Shown here one piece after another: positions 8,028 through 17,081 of a DNA stretch of 64,000 nt; positions within the stretch are counted from its first letter, which is position 1; the number at the start of each line of letters is the position of its first letter. The DNA comes from JACVRW01 sp963826165 (GTDB lineage: Bacteria; Actinomycetota; Thermoleophilia; Solirubrobacterales; Thermoleophilaceae), in NCBI GenBank assembly GCA_963826165.1, contig CAWGWC010000007.1:682001-746000 (forward strand). Direction: 5' to 3'. The notes beneath the pieces were generated by a model, which made no database searches, was not told where the DNA came from, and was given only the letters and a program-made list of their open reading frames with translations. The translations under genes and the position numbers were made by a program.

Positions 8028-8825
8028 TCAGGCGCTTACGGCCCGCGAGGCAGGCTCGGCAGGCTCGGCCACGAGCTCGTGCCAGGGCGTCAAGATACGC
8101 GGCCCATCGGCCGTAATGGCCACGGTGTGCTCGAAGTGGGCGGCCAGCGATCCGTCCTGCGAGTAGACGGCCCAGCCGTCCGTGCCCATGCGCACCTGGT
8201 GGGTGCCCACGTTGACCATGGGCTCGACGGCGAGCACCATTCCCTCCTCCAGCTCCGGCCCGGTGCCCGGCGGCCCGTAGTTGGGGATCTGCGGGTCCTC
8301 GTGCATGTCGCGACCGATGCCGTGGCCCACCAGCGAGCGGATGACGGCAAACCCCTCGGCCTCCACGCGAGCCTGGACCGCATGTGAGACATCGCCCAGG
8401 CGGTTGCCCGGCCGGCACTGCTCGACGGCGTCGAACAGCGACGCGCGGGTCACGGCCAGCAGCCGGTGCGCCACCGGGGTGACGTTGCCGATCGGGTGGG
8501 TCATGGCGCCGTCCGCCACCCAGCCGTCGAGGATCACGCCGATGTCCACGGACAGCAGGTCGCCGCGCTTGAGCTCGTAGCGGCCGGGGATACCGTGGAC
8601 CACCATCGAGTTGGGTGACAGGCAGGTGGAGCCGGGAAAGCCGTTGTAGCCCTTGAAGGCCGGCTCGCCCCCCTGGGAGCGGATGTAGCGCTCGGCCGCC
8701 TCATCCAGCTGGGCCGTGGTCACTCCCGGCCGGGCCTTCTTGCGCAGCAGCTCGTGACAGCGGGCCAGGATGCGGCCCGCCGCGGCCATCTTCTCGAGCT
8801 CCTCGGGCGTCTTGCGGATGATCAC
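8028..8825 (-). CDS. map: Methionine aminopeptidase, type I
   Basis: 265 residues. It removes the initiator methionine from nascent proteins. The five metal ligands of the pita-bread fold are visible: Asp in LSVDIGV (near 93), Asp in VADGAMTHP (near 104), His in LVGHGIGRDMHE (near 168), Glu in VLAVEPMV (near 202) and the final Glu region after SQDGSLAAHFEHT (near 230). The GTG start at 8825 lies five bases after the adk stop. A short Ala/Pro/Glu tail follows the catalytic domain. The adk-map pairing at the end of the spc cluster is standard. Confidence 0.96.
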   Translation of the reverse strand: MIIRKTPEELEKMAAAGRILARCHELLRKKARPGVTTAQLDEAAERYIRSQGGEPAFKGYNGFPGSTCLSPNSMVVHGIPGRYELKRGDLLSVDIGVILDGWVADGAMTHPIGNVTPVAHRLLAVTRASLFDAVEQCRPGNRLGDVSHAVQARVEAEGFAVIRSLVGHGIGRDMHEDPQIPNYGPPGTGPELEEGMVLAVEPMVNVGTHQVRMGTDGWAVYSQDGSLAAHFEHTVAITADGPRILTPWHELVAEPAEPASRAVSA

Positions 8826-8830
8826 CGTGC

Positions 8831-9505
8831 TCAGAGCTCGGCTTCGAGGCGCAGCGTGGCCAGGGTCGCGCGGATGTGGTCGTGGACCTCGTCCTGGGTG
8901 CGGCTGCCGTCGAAGCGGCGAAGCAGGCCCTTGTCCTCGTACCAGTCGATCAACGGGGAGGTCTGCTCGTGGTAGACCGACAGTCGCTCCTCGATCACCT
9001 CGGGCTTGTCGTCGTCACGCTGAAAGAGCCGCGAGCCGTCCTGGTCGCAGACGCCCTCGTTCTTGGGCGGGTCGAAGTCCACGTGGTACACGTGCCCGTT
9101 CTTGACGCAGGTACGCCTGCCGGAGAGACGGCGAATGACCTCCGCATCGGAGGCTTCGATCAGGAGCACCGCCGTGAGCGAGCGCCCGCGCCCGTCGAGG
9201 TTGCTCTCGAGCATCTCCGCCTGGCGGATCGTGCGCGGGAAGCCGTCGAGCAGGAAGCCGTCGTCGGCTTCGCCCGTGTCGAGCCGCTCGTCGATGATCC
9301 CGGCCACCAGCTCGTCGGGCACGAGCTTGCCCTCGTTCATCAGCGGCTCGGCCTGCCGGCCCATCTCGGTCTTGCTCTCCACCGCCTCGCGCAGGATGTT
9401 GCCGGTGGAGTAGTACGGCAGCCCGAAATCGGCGATCAGGCGCTCGGCCTGTGTGCCCTTGCCGGCCCCGGGGGGACCCAGCAGCACCAGGTTGAGCTCG
9501 CTCAT
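8831..9505 (-). CDS. adk: Adenylate kinase
   Basis: 224 residues. The P-loop GPPGAGKGTQAERLI is at residues 10-24, the AMP-binding segment LLDGFPRTIRQAE near 85, and a LID domain near 125-160 begins RRTCVKNGHVYHV. The LID retains Cys at CVKNG and CDQD but lacks the full four-cysteine zinc set (only two cysteines are seen), so it is not the classic zinc-LID form. It makes ADP from ATP and AMP. It lies between secY and map, as in other bacteria. Confidence 0.97.
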   Translation of the reverse strand: MSELNLVLLGPPGAGKGTQAERLIADFGLPYYSTGNILREAVESKTEMGRQAEPLMNEGKLVPDELVAGIIDERLDTGEADDGFLLDGFPRTIRQAEMLESNLDGRGRSLTAVLLIEASDAEVIRRLSGRRTCVKNGHVYHVDFDPPKNEGVCDQDGSRLFQRDDDKPEVIEERLSVYHEQTSPLIDWYEDKGLLRRFDGSRTQDEVHDHIRATLATLRLEAEL

Positions 9506-9539
9506 ATGGCGAGCGCGCGGTGCGCGCGAGCGTTCGGTT

Positions 9540-10814
9540 TCACTTGAGGAAGCCCTCGTAGTTGCGCATCATCAGCTGCGCCTCGAGCTGCTTCATGGTG
9601 TCGAGGGCCACGCCCACCACGATCAGGATCGATGTGCCGCCGAAGAAGAAGTTGGCGCTCGTCTGGTTGATGAGGATCGTGGGCAGAGCCGCGACGGCCG
9701 CCAGGTAGAGGGCGCCCGGGAAGGTCAACCGCGCGAGGATGCGGTCGAGATATTCGGCCGTGGGTCTTCCAGGCCTCACCCCCGGAATGAAGCCGCCGTA
9801 CTTCTTCAGGTTGTCGGCCTGCTCCACCGGGTTGAAGGTGACCGCCGTGTAGAAGTAGGTGAAGACGATGATGAGGATCGACTCGCCGATCAGATAGGCC
9901 GGCCCGTTGGGGTTGAAGAAGGTGGAGAAGTCCTGTGCCCAGCTGGCCTGCGTGAGCTCCCCGACCGTCGGCGGGAAGGCCATCAGCGAGGCGGCGAAGA
10001 TCACCGGGATCACGCCGGCCATGTTCACGCGCAGCGGCAGGTAGGTGGACCCACCGCCGGCCATGCGCCGGCCCACCACGCGCTTGGCGTACTGAATCGG
10101 AATGCGACGCTGGCCCTCCTGCATGAAGACGATGCCGGCGATGATGGCCAGGGCCAGGAAGGGCATCATCACCACGAAGATCTGGTCCGGGTTGGTCCAC
10201 CAGGCCTGGATGCCGCTGGGGAGCCCGGAGGCGATCGACGCGAAGATCATCAGCGAGATGCCGTTGCCGATGCCGCGCTGGGTGATCAGCTCGCCGAACC
10301 ACATCAGGAGCACACAGCCGGCGGTGAGCGTCAGCACGATCACGAAGACGCGCCCGAAGGTGAAGTTGTCCACCACCTGCGTGCCCTCGCTGCCGGCAAA
10401 GGTGCGGAAGAGGAACACGTAGCCGATCGACTGGCCGAAGGCGAGGGCGACGGTGAGGTAGCGCGTGTACTGGGTGATCTTCTGCTGGCCCACCTCGCCC
10501 TCCTTGCGGAGCTTGTCCAGCGAGGGGATCACCACGGTCAGCAGCTGCAGCATGATCGACGCGGTGATGTAGGGCATGATCCCGAGCGCGAAGATCGCGA
10601 AGCGCTGGAGCGAGCCGCCCGAGAACAGGTTGAGGAAGCCGAGCACGTTCGACTGGCCCTCGAAGTTGGAGGCCAGATCCTCGACCACATCGACGTTGAT
10701 GCCCGGCGCCGGGATGTAGGCGCCCAGCCGGTAGAGGGCGAGCATCGCGGCCGTGAACGCGAGCTTCTTCCGGATCTCGGGGACCCGGAAGGCGTTCAGG
10801 AACGTCCGCAGCAC
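9540..10814 (-). CDS. secY: Preprotein translocase channel subunit SecY
   Basis: 424 residues with ten predicted membrane helices, the plug region GGSLQRFAIFALGIMPYITA near residue 65, and the family stretches FVMQ/EGQRRIPIQYAKR near 240 and PGVRPGRPTAEYLDRILARL near 350. It forms the lateral-gated export channel with SecE and SecG. The GTG start at 10814 is four bases beyond the rplO stop, so the two are probably co-translated. Confidence 0.98.
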   Translation of the reverse strand: MLRTFLNAFRVPEIRKKLAFTAAMLALYRLGAYIPAPGINVDVVEDLASNFEGQSNVLGFLNLFSGGSLQRFAIFALGIMPYITASIMLQLLTVVIPSLDKLRKEGEVGQQKITQYTRYLTVALAFGQSIGYVFLFRTFAGSEGTQVVDNFTFGRVFVIVLTLTAGCVLLMWFGELITQRGIGNGISLMIFASIASGLPSGIQAWWTNPDQIFVVMMPFLALAIIAGIVFMQEGQRRIPIQYAKRVVGRRMAGGGSTYLPLRVNMAGVIPVIFAASLMAFPPTVGELTQASWAQDFSTFFNPNGPAYLIGESILIIVFTYFYTAVTFNPVEQADNLKKYGGFIPGVRPGRPTAEYLDRILARLTFPGALYLAAVAALPTILINQTSANFFFGGTSILIVVGVALDTMKQLEAQLMMRNYEGFLK

Positions 10815-10818
10815 TGCG

Positions 10819-11307
10819 CTATTCCTCGATCAGCTCGCAGGTGCCGCCCGCCGCCTCGATCTTCTCGCGGGCGGACTTCGAGAAGCCGTGAGCGTGCACG
10901 GTGAGCGACTTGGAGATCTCTCCGCGGCCCAGGATCTTGACCGGCACGTCGCGGCGGGTGGCCAGGTTCCGGTCCTTCAGCGAATCCGGCGTGACCTCGG
11001 CGCCGTCGTCGAACCGGGCCTCGAGGTCGGCGAGGTTGACCGGCTGCGTGGCCGTGCGGAACTTCTCGAAGGGCATCGACTTCTTCATGTGCGGGCCGCG
11101 CAGCTTGCGCATCCGCATGTGAATCGGCGTCTGGCCGCCCTCGAAGCGCACACGGCGCTTGGAGCCCGAGCGCGAGCCCGCGCCCTTGTGGCCGCGGCCC
11201 GAAGTCTTGCCGGTGCCCGAGCCCTCGCCGCGACCCACGCGCTTGCGCTCCTTGCGGGCGCCCGGCGCCGGGCTGAGGGAATGCAGTCCTATGCGCTCAT
11301 CAGCCAT
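10819..11307 (-). CDS. rplO: 50S ribosomal protein L15
   Basis: 162 residues from ATG 11307: MADERIGLHSLSPAPGARKE, then the glycine/arginine-rich loop (RVGRGEGSGTGKTSGRGHKGAG) typical of uL15, RFEGGQTPIHMRMRKLRG near residue 60, and a globular end. The first bases overlap the rpmD stop (the TGA at 11300-11302 lies inside the rplO start region). Confidence 0.97.
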   Translation of the reverse strand: MADERIGLHSLSPAPGARKERKRVGRGEGSGTGKTSGRGHKGAGSRSGSKRRVRFEGGQTPIHMRMRKLRGPHMKKSMPFEKFRTATQPVNLADLEARFDDGAEVTPDSLKDRNLATRRDVPVKILGRGEISKSLTVHAHGFSKSAREKIEAAGGTCELIEE

Positions 11308-11479
11308 CGCGCACCTCCACGAGGTGCTGGACGGCATGCACCGCGCCGCGCAGCGTGGGTACGTCCTCGCGTTCGGAGGAGCGGCCGATCTTGCCGAGAC
11401 CGAGCGACCTGAGCGTGTCGTGCTGCTTGCGCGACGAGCCGTTGGAGGAACGCACCTGGGTGATCACGAGCTTGGCCAT
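11300..11479 (-). CDS. rpmD: 50S ribosomal protein L30
   Basis: A small gene of 59 codons. It reads MAKLVITQVRSSNGSSRKQ, then RSLGLGKIGRSSEREDVPTL and a VQHLVEVRD end, the compact uL30 fold. It overlaps the start of rplO by eight bases and starts on the base where rpsE stops (11479), so rpsE-rpmD-rplO form a coupled trio, the conserved spc order. Confidence 0.96.
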   Translation of the reverse strand: MAKLVITQVRSSNGSSRKQHDTLRSLGLGKIGRSSEREDVPTLRGAVHAVQHLVEVRDG

Positions 11480-12084
11480 CAGGCGGGCGTCTCCTCGGTC
11501 ACCGGCTCCGCCTCAGCGGCACCCTCGTCCGAGCCGGGCTCGGCCTCGGCCTCGGTGCTCCGGCTCTCCATCCCGAGCACCTCGCGCACGGTCAGTCCGC
11601 GCAGCTTGGCCACCTCCTCGGGACGGCGCAGGCTCTCCAGCGCCGCCACCGTGGCCTTGACCAGGTTGATCGGGTTCTGGCTGCCAAGCGACTTGGACAG
11701 CACGTCCTTGATGCCGGCCAGCTCGAGCACCGCGCGCACGCCGCCGCCGGCGATCACGCCCGTACCGGGCGACGCCGGCTTGAGCAGCACGCGCGAGGCG
11801 GAGTGCACCCCGATCGTCTGATGGGTGATCGTGGCCCCGTGCATGGGCACGTTGAAGAGGTTCTTGCGCGCGCGCTCGACGCCCTTCTGGATCGCCACGG
11901 GGACCTCGTTGGCCTTGCCGTAGCCCACGCCGACCTGCGACTTCTCGTCGCCCACCACCACGAGCGCGGTGAACGAGAAGCGGCGACCGCCCTTTACGAC
12001 CTTTGCGACACGGTTGATCTCGACGACACGCTCCTGCATGTCGGAGTCACCGCGTCCTCCACGTGTTCTGTCCCTACCGGCCAT
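11479..12084 (-). CDS. rpsE: 30S ribosomal protein S5 with acidic C-tail
   Basis: 201 residues from ATG 12084, which has GGTGAG eight bases upstream; a GTG at 12093 is the alternative. The double-stranded RNA-binding fold (VVEINRVAKVVKGGRRFSF, VGVGYGKANEVPVAIQKGVE) and the C-terminal domain (LLKPASPGTGVIAGGGVRAV) are intact. About 30 residues beyond the usual end form an acidic tail (STEAEAEPGSDEGAAEAEP), similar to tails on other translation proteins here. S5 acts in decoding fidelity. Confidence 0.96.
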   Translation of the reverse strand: MAGRDRTRGGRGDSDMQERVVEINRVAKVVKGGRRFSFTALVVVGDEKSQVGVGYGKANEVPVAIQKGVERARKNLFNVPMHGATITHQTIGVHSASRVLLKPASPGTGVIAGGGVRAVLELAGIKDVLSKSLGSQNPINLVKATVAALESLRRPEEVAKLRGLTVREVLGMESRSTEAEAEPGSDEGAAEAEPVTEETPA

Positions 12085-12120
12085 GCGAACCACTCACCGT
12101 AGCGATCAGCAGCGTTGCGC

Positions 12121-12474
12121 TCAAAACTTCAGCCCCTTCTCGCGCGCGCCGTCGGCGAGCGCCTTGACGCGGCCGTGGTAGCGGTAGCCACCCCGGTCGA
12201 AGATCACGGTCTCGACGCCGGCCTCGCGGCCGCGCTCGGCCAGGAGCTCCCCGGCGCGTGTGGCCTGCTCCATGGAGCCGAGCGTCTTGAGCTCGCCCTC
12301 GGTCCAGTTGACGGCGGCCACGGTGTGGCCCGACACGTCGTCGATCAGCTGCGCGTCGATGCCCCGGTTGGAGCGGAACACCGACAGCCGCGGGCGCTCG
12401 GCCGTGCCGCGCACCTTGGCGCGCACCCGGCGGCGCCGGCGCAGACGCTGTTGTGCCTTCGTCGTCGTGCTCAC
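12121..12474 (-). CDS. rplR: 50S ribosomal protein L18
   Basis: 117 residues: a basic N-terminal arm (QQRLRRRRRVRAKVRGTAER), the PRLSVFRSNRGIDAQLIDD strand region and the C-terminal FDRGGYRYHGRVKALADGAR motif, which binds 5S rRNA. It starts at GTG 12474, whose bases overlap the rplF stop. Confidence 0.97.
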   Translation of the reverse strand: MSTTTKAQQRLRRRRRVRAKVRGTAERPRLSVFRSNRGIDAQLIDDVSGHTVAAVNWTEGELKTLGSMEQATRAGELLAERGREAGVETVIFDRGGYRYHGRVKALADGAREKGLKF

Positions 12475-13004
12475 GCGCGCTTACCGACCTTCCTCATCAC
12501 GTACTCGCCCTCGTAGCGGATGCCCTTGCCCTTGTAGGGCTCGGGCGGGCGCTGCTTGCGGATGTTGGCCGCCACCTCGCCCACCGCCTGCTTGGAGATG
12601 CCGCGCACCACCACGCGGGTGGGCTGGGGCACCTCGAAGTCGATTCCCTCGGGGGCGTCCATCTCCACCGGGTGCGAGTAGCCGAGCGCGAGCACGAGCT
12701 TGTTGCCCTGAAGCTGGGCGCGGTAGCCCACGCCCTGGATCTCCAGGCGCTTCTCGTAGCCGTTGGTCACACCCTCGACCATGTTCGCGATCAGGCTGCG
12801 GGTGAGCCCGTGCAGCGCACGGTGCTCGCCGCGGTCGGTGGGGCGGGTCACGACGATCTCGCCGTTCTCCTGGCGCACCTCGATCTGGCGATTCTTGCGC
12901 TCCGACAGCTCGCCCTTGGGGCCCTTGACCTTCACGAGCTCAGGCTCGATCGAGACCTCCACCCCGCCGGGCACGGCGATCGGCTGCTTTCCGATGCGGC
13001 TCAT
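12471..13004 (-). CDS. rplF: 50S ribosomal protein L6
   Basis: 177 residues from ATG 13004: MSRIGKQPIAVPGGVEV, the usual two tandem L6 folds, and the conserved PEPYKGKGIRYEGEYVMRKV end near residue 155. It binds the sarcin-ricin region near the factor site. A GTG two codons upstream is less likely because the ATG exactly overlaps the rpsH stop (TGATG). Confidence 0.97.
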   Translation of the reverse strand: MSRIGKQPIAVPGGVEVSIEPELVKVKGPKGELSERKNRQIEVRQENGEIVVTRPTDRGEHRALHGLTRSLIANMVEGVTNGYEKRLEIQGVGYRAQLQGNKLVLALGYSHPVEMDAPEGIDFEVPQPTRVVVRGISKQAVGEVAANIRKQRPPEPYKGKGIRYEGEYVMRKVGKRA

Positions 13005-13402
13005 CACCACACCTGCGCGACGAGCTCGCCACCCACGCCGGCGCGACGGGCGTCATGACCGGTCATCACGCCCTGGGAGGTGGACACGATGGTCGTGCCC
13101 ATGCCGCCCTGGACCCTCGGCACCAGGCCGGCCTGCACGTACGTGCGCCGGCCGGGGCGCGATACGCGCTGCAGCCCCTGGATCACGGGCTTGCGGTCCT
13201 CGGTGTACTTGAGCGTCACGCGCAGCACCCGGCCCACGCGGGCCGGCTCCACCGCGAAGTCCTCGATGTAGCCCTGTTCGCGCAGGATGCGGGCGATCTC
13301 CGCCTTGAACGTCGAAGCGGGCATCTCGACCTCGTCGCGATCGGCGTGCAGGCCGTTGCGGATGCGGGTCAGGAAGTCGGCTATCGGATCGGTGAACGAC
13401 AT
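13004..13402 (-). CDS. rpsH: 30S ribosomal protein S8
   Basis: 132 residues with the uS8 signature: TDPIADFLTRIRNGLHADR at the start and the STSQGVMTGHDARRAGVGGE end. S8 binds the central domain of 16S rRNA and is the spc-operon autoregulator in E. coli; whether it regulates here cannot be seen from sequence. It shares one base with the rplF start. Confidence 0.97.
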   Translation of the reverse strand: MSFTDPIADFLTRIRNGLHADRDEVEMPASTFKAEIARILREQGYIEDFAVEPARVGRVLRVTLKYTEDRKPVIQGLQRVSRPGRRTYVQAGLVPRVQGGMGTTIVSTSQGVMTGHDARRAGVGGELVAQVW

Positions 13403-13406
13403 GGAG

Positions 13407-13592
13407 CTACCAGCTCGACTTCGTCAGGCCGGGAATCATGCCCTCGTGGGCGATCTCGCGCAGGCAGATGCGGCAGAGCCCGAACTTGCGCACGTAGGCG
13501 CGCGGGCGGCCGCACCGCTTGCAGCGGTTGTAGTTGCGGGTCTGGTATTTCGATCCGCGCTGCTGGCGGACCCTCTGTGACGTCTTGGCCAT
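13407..13592 (-). CDS. rpsZ: 30S ribosomal protein S14, type Z (zinc-binding)
   Basis: 61 residues, the short type-Z form of uS14. It has two CxxC pairs (NRCKRCGRPRAYVRK and GLCRICLREIAHEG), a zinc ribbon at residues 24-43, and the end MIPGLTKSSW. Its start shares one base with the rplE stop at 13592. The long four-cysteine-less paralogue is not in this window. Confidence 0.97.
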   Translation of the reverse strand: MAKTSQRVRQQRGSKYQTRNYNRCKRCGRPRAYVRKFGLCRICLREIAHEGMIPGLTKSSW

Positions 13593-14371
13593 TACTCCTC
13601 TGTCCCTTCGCCCGCCTCGCTGCCTTCTTCTTCGCCCTCTTCGTCCTCCGAGGCGGCGGGCGCCTCGTAGGCCTCGGGGTTCTCTTCCTTGAGCTCCTCG
13701 TACGCCGCGGCCTCAGCCTCTGCCTTCTGGCGAAGCTCCTCTTGGTGGCGCTCCTCCTCGGCCTCCTCCTGTGCATCGGCAGTCGAGCCCGGGGCGCCCT
13801 CGGGCGCGAAGGGCATGCCGAGCTCACGGAGGAGGACGTAGGCCTCCTCGTCGGTCTTGGCGGAGGTGGTGATCGTCACGTCGAGGCCGCGCACCTGATC
13901 GATGGCGTCGTAGTCGATCTCAGGGAAGATGATCTGCTCGCGCACGCCCATCGAGTAGTTGCCGCGGCCGTCGAAGGAGCGCGCGTTCAGACCGCGGAAG
14001 TCGCGGATGCGCGGGATCGCGATCGCGGTGAGCCGGTCGAGAAACTCCCACATCCGCGCGCGGCGCAGCGTGACGCTGAGGCCCACGGGCATGCCGTCGC
14101 GCAGCTTGAAGTTGGCGATCGACTTGCGGGCAAGGCGCACGTTGGGCCGCAGTCCGGCGATCGTGGCCAGCTGCTCCTGGGCCGCGTCGAGCATGTTCGA
14201 GTCCTGCTTGGCCTCGCCCACGCCCATGTTGAGCGTGATCTTCTCGACCGTCGGCACCTCCATCACGGAGCTGTAGCCGAAGCGCTCCTGCAGGCTGTCG
14301 CGGATCTCGGCCTCGTAGCGCTCCTTGAGGCGCGGCGGAACATTTGCCTGGGCCTGGGCGGTGGCTTCCAT
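13592..14371 (-). CDS. rplE: 50S ribosomal protein L5 with long acidic C-terminal extension
   Basis: 259 residues against about 180 for typical uL5. Residues 1-188 are a normal L5 (KITLNMGVGEAKQDS, FDGRGNYSMGVREQIIFPEI, LDVTITTSAKTDEEA), the 5S rRNA and P-site tRNA contact protein. From about residue 192 the chain becomes an acidic, coiled-coil-like tail of nearly 70 residues (EEAEEERHQEELRQKAEAEA, then EDEEGEEEGSEAGEGTEE). The frame is continuous and the TAA stop overlaps the rpsZ start by one base, so the tail is genuinely encoded. Its role is unknown. Confidence 0.96.
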   Translation of the reverse strand: MEATAQAQANVPPRLKERYEAEIRDSLQERFGYSSVMEVPTVEKITLNMGVGEAKQDSNMLDAAQEQLATIAGLRPNVRLARKSIANFKLRDGMPVGLSVTLRRARMWEFLDRLTAIAIPRIRDFRGLNARSFDGRGNYSMGVREQIIFPEIDYDAIDQVRGLDVTITTSAKTDEEAYVLLRELGMPFAPEGAPGSTADAQEEAEEERHQEELRQKAEAEAAAYEELKEENPEAYEAPAASEDEEGEEEGSEAGEGTEE

Positions 14372-14703
14372 CAGTCGAGCTCCGTGCCGGATCGCTTGGC
14401 CACGCGCACGCGCCGCCCGCCCTCGCGCTTGATGCTCACGCGGGTGGGCTCGCCGCTCTCGGGATCGATCAGCATCACGTTCGAGACGTGGATCGGGCCC
14501 TCCTTCTCGATGATGCCGCCGAGCTCCTGGGCGCGCTGGGTGTCGCGCAGCGTGCGGGGCGCCATGTGGCGCTTGACGATGTTCGCGCCCTCCACGTAGA
14601 CCTTGTCCTTGCGCGGGTCGACCCTCAGCACGCGCCCGGTCTTCCCGCGGTCCTTGCCGGCGATGATGCGCACGGTGTCGTCGCGACGGATCTTGACGGC
14701 CAT
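14371..14703 (-). CDS. rplX: 50S ribosomal protein L24
   Basis: 110 residues with the KOW motif at the start (VRIIAGKDRGKTGRVLRVD, residues 11-29) and GGIIEKEGPIHVSNVMLIDP near 62. uL24 nucleates 50S assembly near the tunnel exit. It overlaps rplE by one base and lies one base from rplN. Confidence 0.97.
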   Translation of the reverse strand: MAVKIRRDDTVRIIAGKDRGKTGRVLRVDPRKDKVYVEGANIVKRHMAPRTLRDTQRAQELGGIIEKEGPIHVSNVMLIDPESGEPTRVSIKREGGRRVRVAKRSGTELD

Positions 14704-14704
14704 G

Positions 14705-15073
14705 TCAGAGCACCTCCGGGGCGAGCGAGACGATCTTCATGAAGTTGCGGTCGCGCAATTCGCGGGCCACGGGGCCGAAGATGCGGGTGCCACGCGGGTT
14801 GTTGGTCGCGTCGATCAGCACCGCGGCGTTCTCGTCGAAGGAGATGTAGGTGCCGTCGTCGCGGCCGAACTCCTTCTTCGTGCGCACGATCACCGCGGTC
14901 ACCACCTCGCCCTTCTTGACCGAACCGTGCGGGATGGCCTGCTTGACCGTGCCGACGATGATGTCGCCGACGCCGGCGTAGCGACGGTGGGAGCCTCCGC
15001 GGACGCGGATGCACAGGATCTCACGCGCTCCCGTGTTGTCCGCCACCTTGAGTCTCGACTCCTGCTGGATCAT
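14705..15073 (-). CDS. rplN: 50S ribosomal protein L14
   Basis: 122 residues beginning MIQQESRLKVADNTGAREIL, with VRGGSHRRYAGVGDIIVGTV and the end FMKIVSLAPEVL, diagnostic of uL14. It lies at the subunit interface and is the binding site of silencing factor RsfS. It directly abuts the rpsQ stop at 15074. Confidence 0.98.
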   Translation of the reverse strand: MIQQESRLKVADNTGAREILCIRVRGGSHRRYAGVGDIIVGTVKQAIPHGSVKKGEVVTAVIVRTKKEFGRDDGTYISFDENAAVLIDATNNPRGTRIFGPVARELRDRNFMKIVSLAPEVL

Positions 15074-15580
15074 CTAGCGGGCCTTCTCCATGACCTCGAC
15101 CAGGCGCCAGCGCTTGGTGCGGCTGAGCGGGCGGCTCTCGATCACGCGAACCGTGTCGCCGACGTTGGCCTCGTTGGCCTCGTCGTGCGCGTGCAGCTTC
15201 GACGAGCTCCGGACGATCTTCTTGTACATCCGGTGGCGTCGCGCCGTGTCCACGCGGACGGTGATCGTCTTGTCGGCCTTGTCGGACACCACGACGCCCT
15301 GGCGCACCTTGAGCACTCCGCCGCCGGTGTCCTCGACCACGGGGGTCTCGCCCCGCGGCTGGGAGGCGCGCCGCTCGCGGCTGCGCTGGCGATAGTCGCG
15401 CCGGTGCTTGGCCTTGCGAGCCCGCTCGGCGGCGCGTTCGGCGGCACGCTCCTCCACGGAGCGCTGGGGGCGAGCCTCGCCCTCGCTGCTCGAGCGCTCG
15501 CGCTTGCGGCGCTCCTTCGGCGGGAGCTCCTCCTGGGTCACGTTCTCTTCGGTCACGTTGTCTTCAGTCTCGGAAGTCAT
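15074..15580 (-). CDS. rpsQ: 30S ribosomal protein S17 with ~87-residue charged N-terminal extension
   Basis: 168 residues, about twice the size of common uS17. The canonical OB-fold protein begins near residue 88 (VLKVRQGVVVSDKADKTITV) and ends ESRPLSRTKRWRLVEVMEKA. Before it lies a low-complexity arm: an acidic first 20 residues (TSETEDNVTEENVTQEELPP), then an Arg/Glu/Ala-rich helix-forming stretch (RSVEERAAERAAERARKAKH). The ATG at 15580 overlaps rpmC by four bases and no good internal start with a ribosome site precedes the core, so the arm is probably made. Confidence 0.95.
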   Translation of the reverse strand: MTSETEDNVTEENVTQEELPPKERRKRERSSSEGEARPQRSVEERAAERAAERARKAKHRRDYRQRSRERRASQPRGETPVVEDTGGGVLKVRQGVVVSDKADKTITVRVDTARRHRMYKKIVRSSSKLHAHDEANEANVGDTVRVIESRPLSRTKRWRLVEVMEKAR

Positions 15581-15801
15581 GTCTTCTTCTGTCTGCGGAT
15601 CTCCACGTCCACGTCTATTCCGCGCGTGCGGGCTTCGGTGAGGGCCCGCGCCACGTCGGTCTTCGCCTGCCTCATCCGCGCCGTGTTCTCCAGCTGGCCG
15701 GTGGCGTGCTGGAAGCGCAGGTTGAACAGCTCCTGCCGCGCGTTGTCCGCGAACTCCACGAGCTGCGGATCCTCGAGGTTACGCATCTCGGCCGCCTTCA
15801 T
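15577..15801 (-). CDS. rpmC: 50S ribosomal protein L29
   Basis: 74 residues, a two-helix uL29 protein (MRNLEDPQLVEFADNARQEL, FNLRFQHATGQLENTARMRQ). It lies at the tunnel exit, where SRP and trigger factor dock. It immediately follows the rplP stop and overlaps rpsQ by four bases (ATGA-type coupling). Confidence 0.97.
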   Translation of the reverse strand: MKAAEMRNLEDPQLVEFADNARQELFNLRFQHATGQLENTARMRQAKTDVARALTEARTRGIDVDVEIRRQKKT

Positions 15802-16220
15802 CTACTGACCCGATCCCTCGCGCTGGACGAACTTCGTCTTCACGGGCAGCTTGTGGCCGGCCAGGCGCATCGCCTCGCGGGCCAGATCCTCCGGCACACC
15901 CGACAGCTCGAACATCACCCGGCCGGGCTTGACCACGGCGACCCAGCCCTCGGGCGAGCCCTTGCCGGAGCCCATGCGGGTCTCGGCGGGCTTCTTCGTG
16001 TACGGCTTGTCCGGGAAGATGTTGATCCAGACCTTGCCGCCGCGCTTGATCTTGCGGGTCATCGCGATTCGGGCGGCCTCGATCTGGCGGTTGGTGACCC
16101 AGCCGCGCTCGAGGGCCTTCAGCCCGTACTCGCCGAACTCCACGTTCGTGCCGCCCTTGGCGTAGCCGCGCCTGCGGCCACGGTGCTCCTTGCGCCACTT
16201 GACTCGCTTGGGCTGGAGCA

Positions 16221-16221
<1 letters not shown>
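15802..16221 (-). CDS. rplP: 50S ribosomal protein L16
   Basis: 139 residues from ATG 16221: MLQPKRVKWRKEHRGRRRG, then GLKALERGWVTNRQIEAARI, RKIKRGGKVWINIFPDKPYT and MGSGKGSPEGWVAVVKPG, all classic uL16. It helps position A-site tRNA. As sequenced, its frame is open upstream into rpsC, which would give a 425-residue fusion; the ATG and a TGA in the neighbouring frame at 16221-16223 form the expected TGATG junction, so a separate protein is the better reading. Confidence 0.95.
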
Positions 16222-17079
<858 letters not shown>

Positions 17080-17081
17080 GG

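Noticed and set aside
12085..12093. GTG at 12093 as the rpsE start
   Set aside because: The ATG at 12084 has a better-spaced GGTGAG ribosome site, and the extra three residues are not typical.
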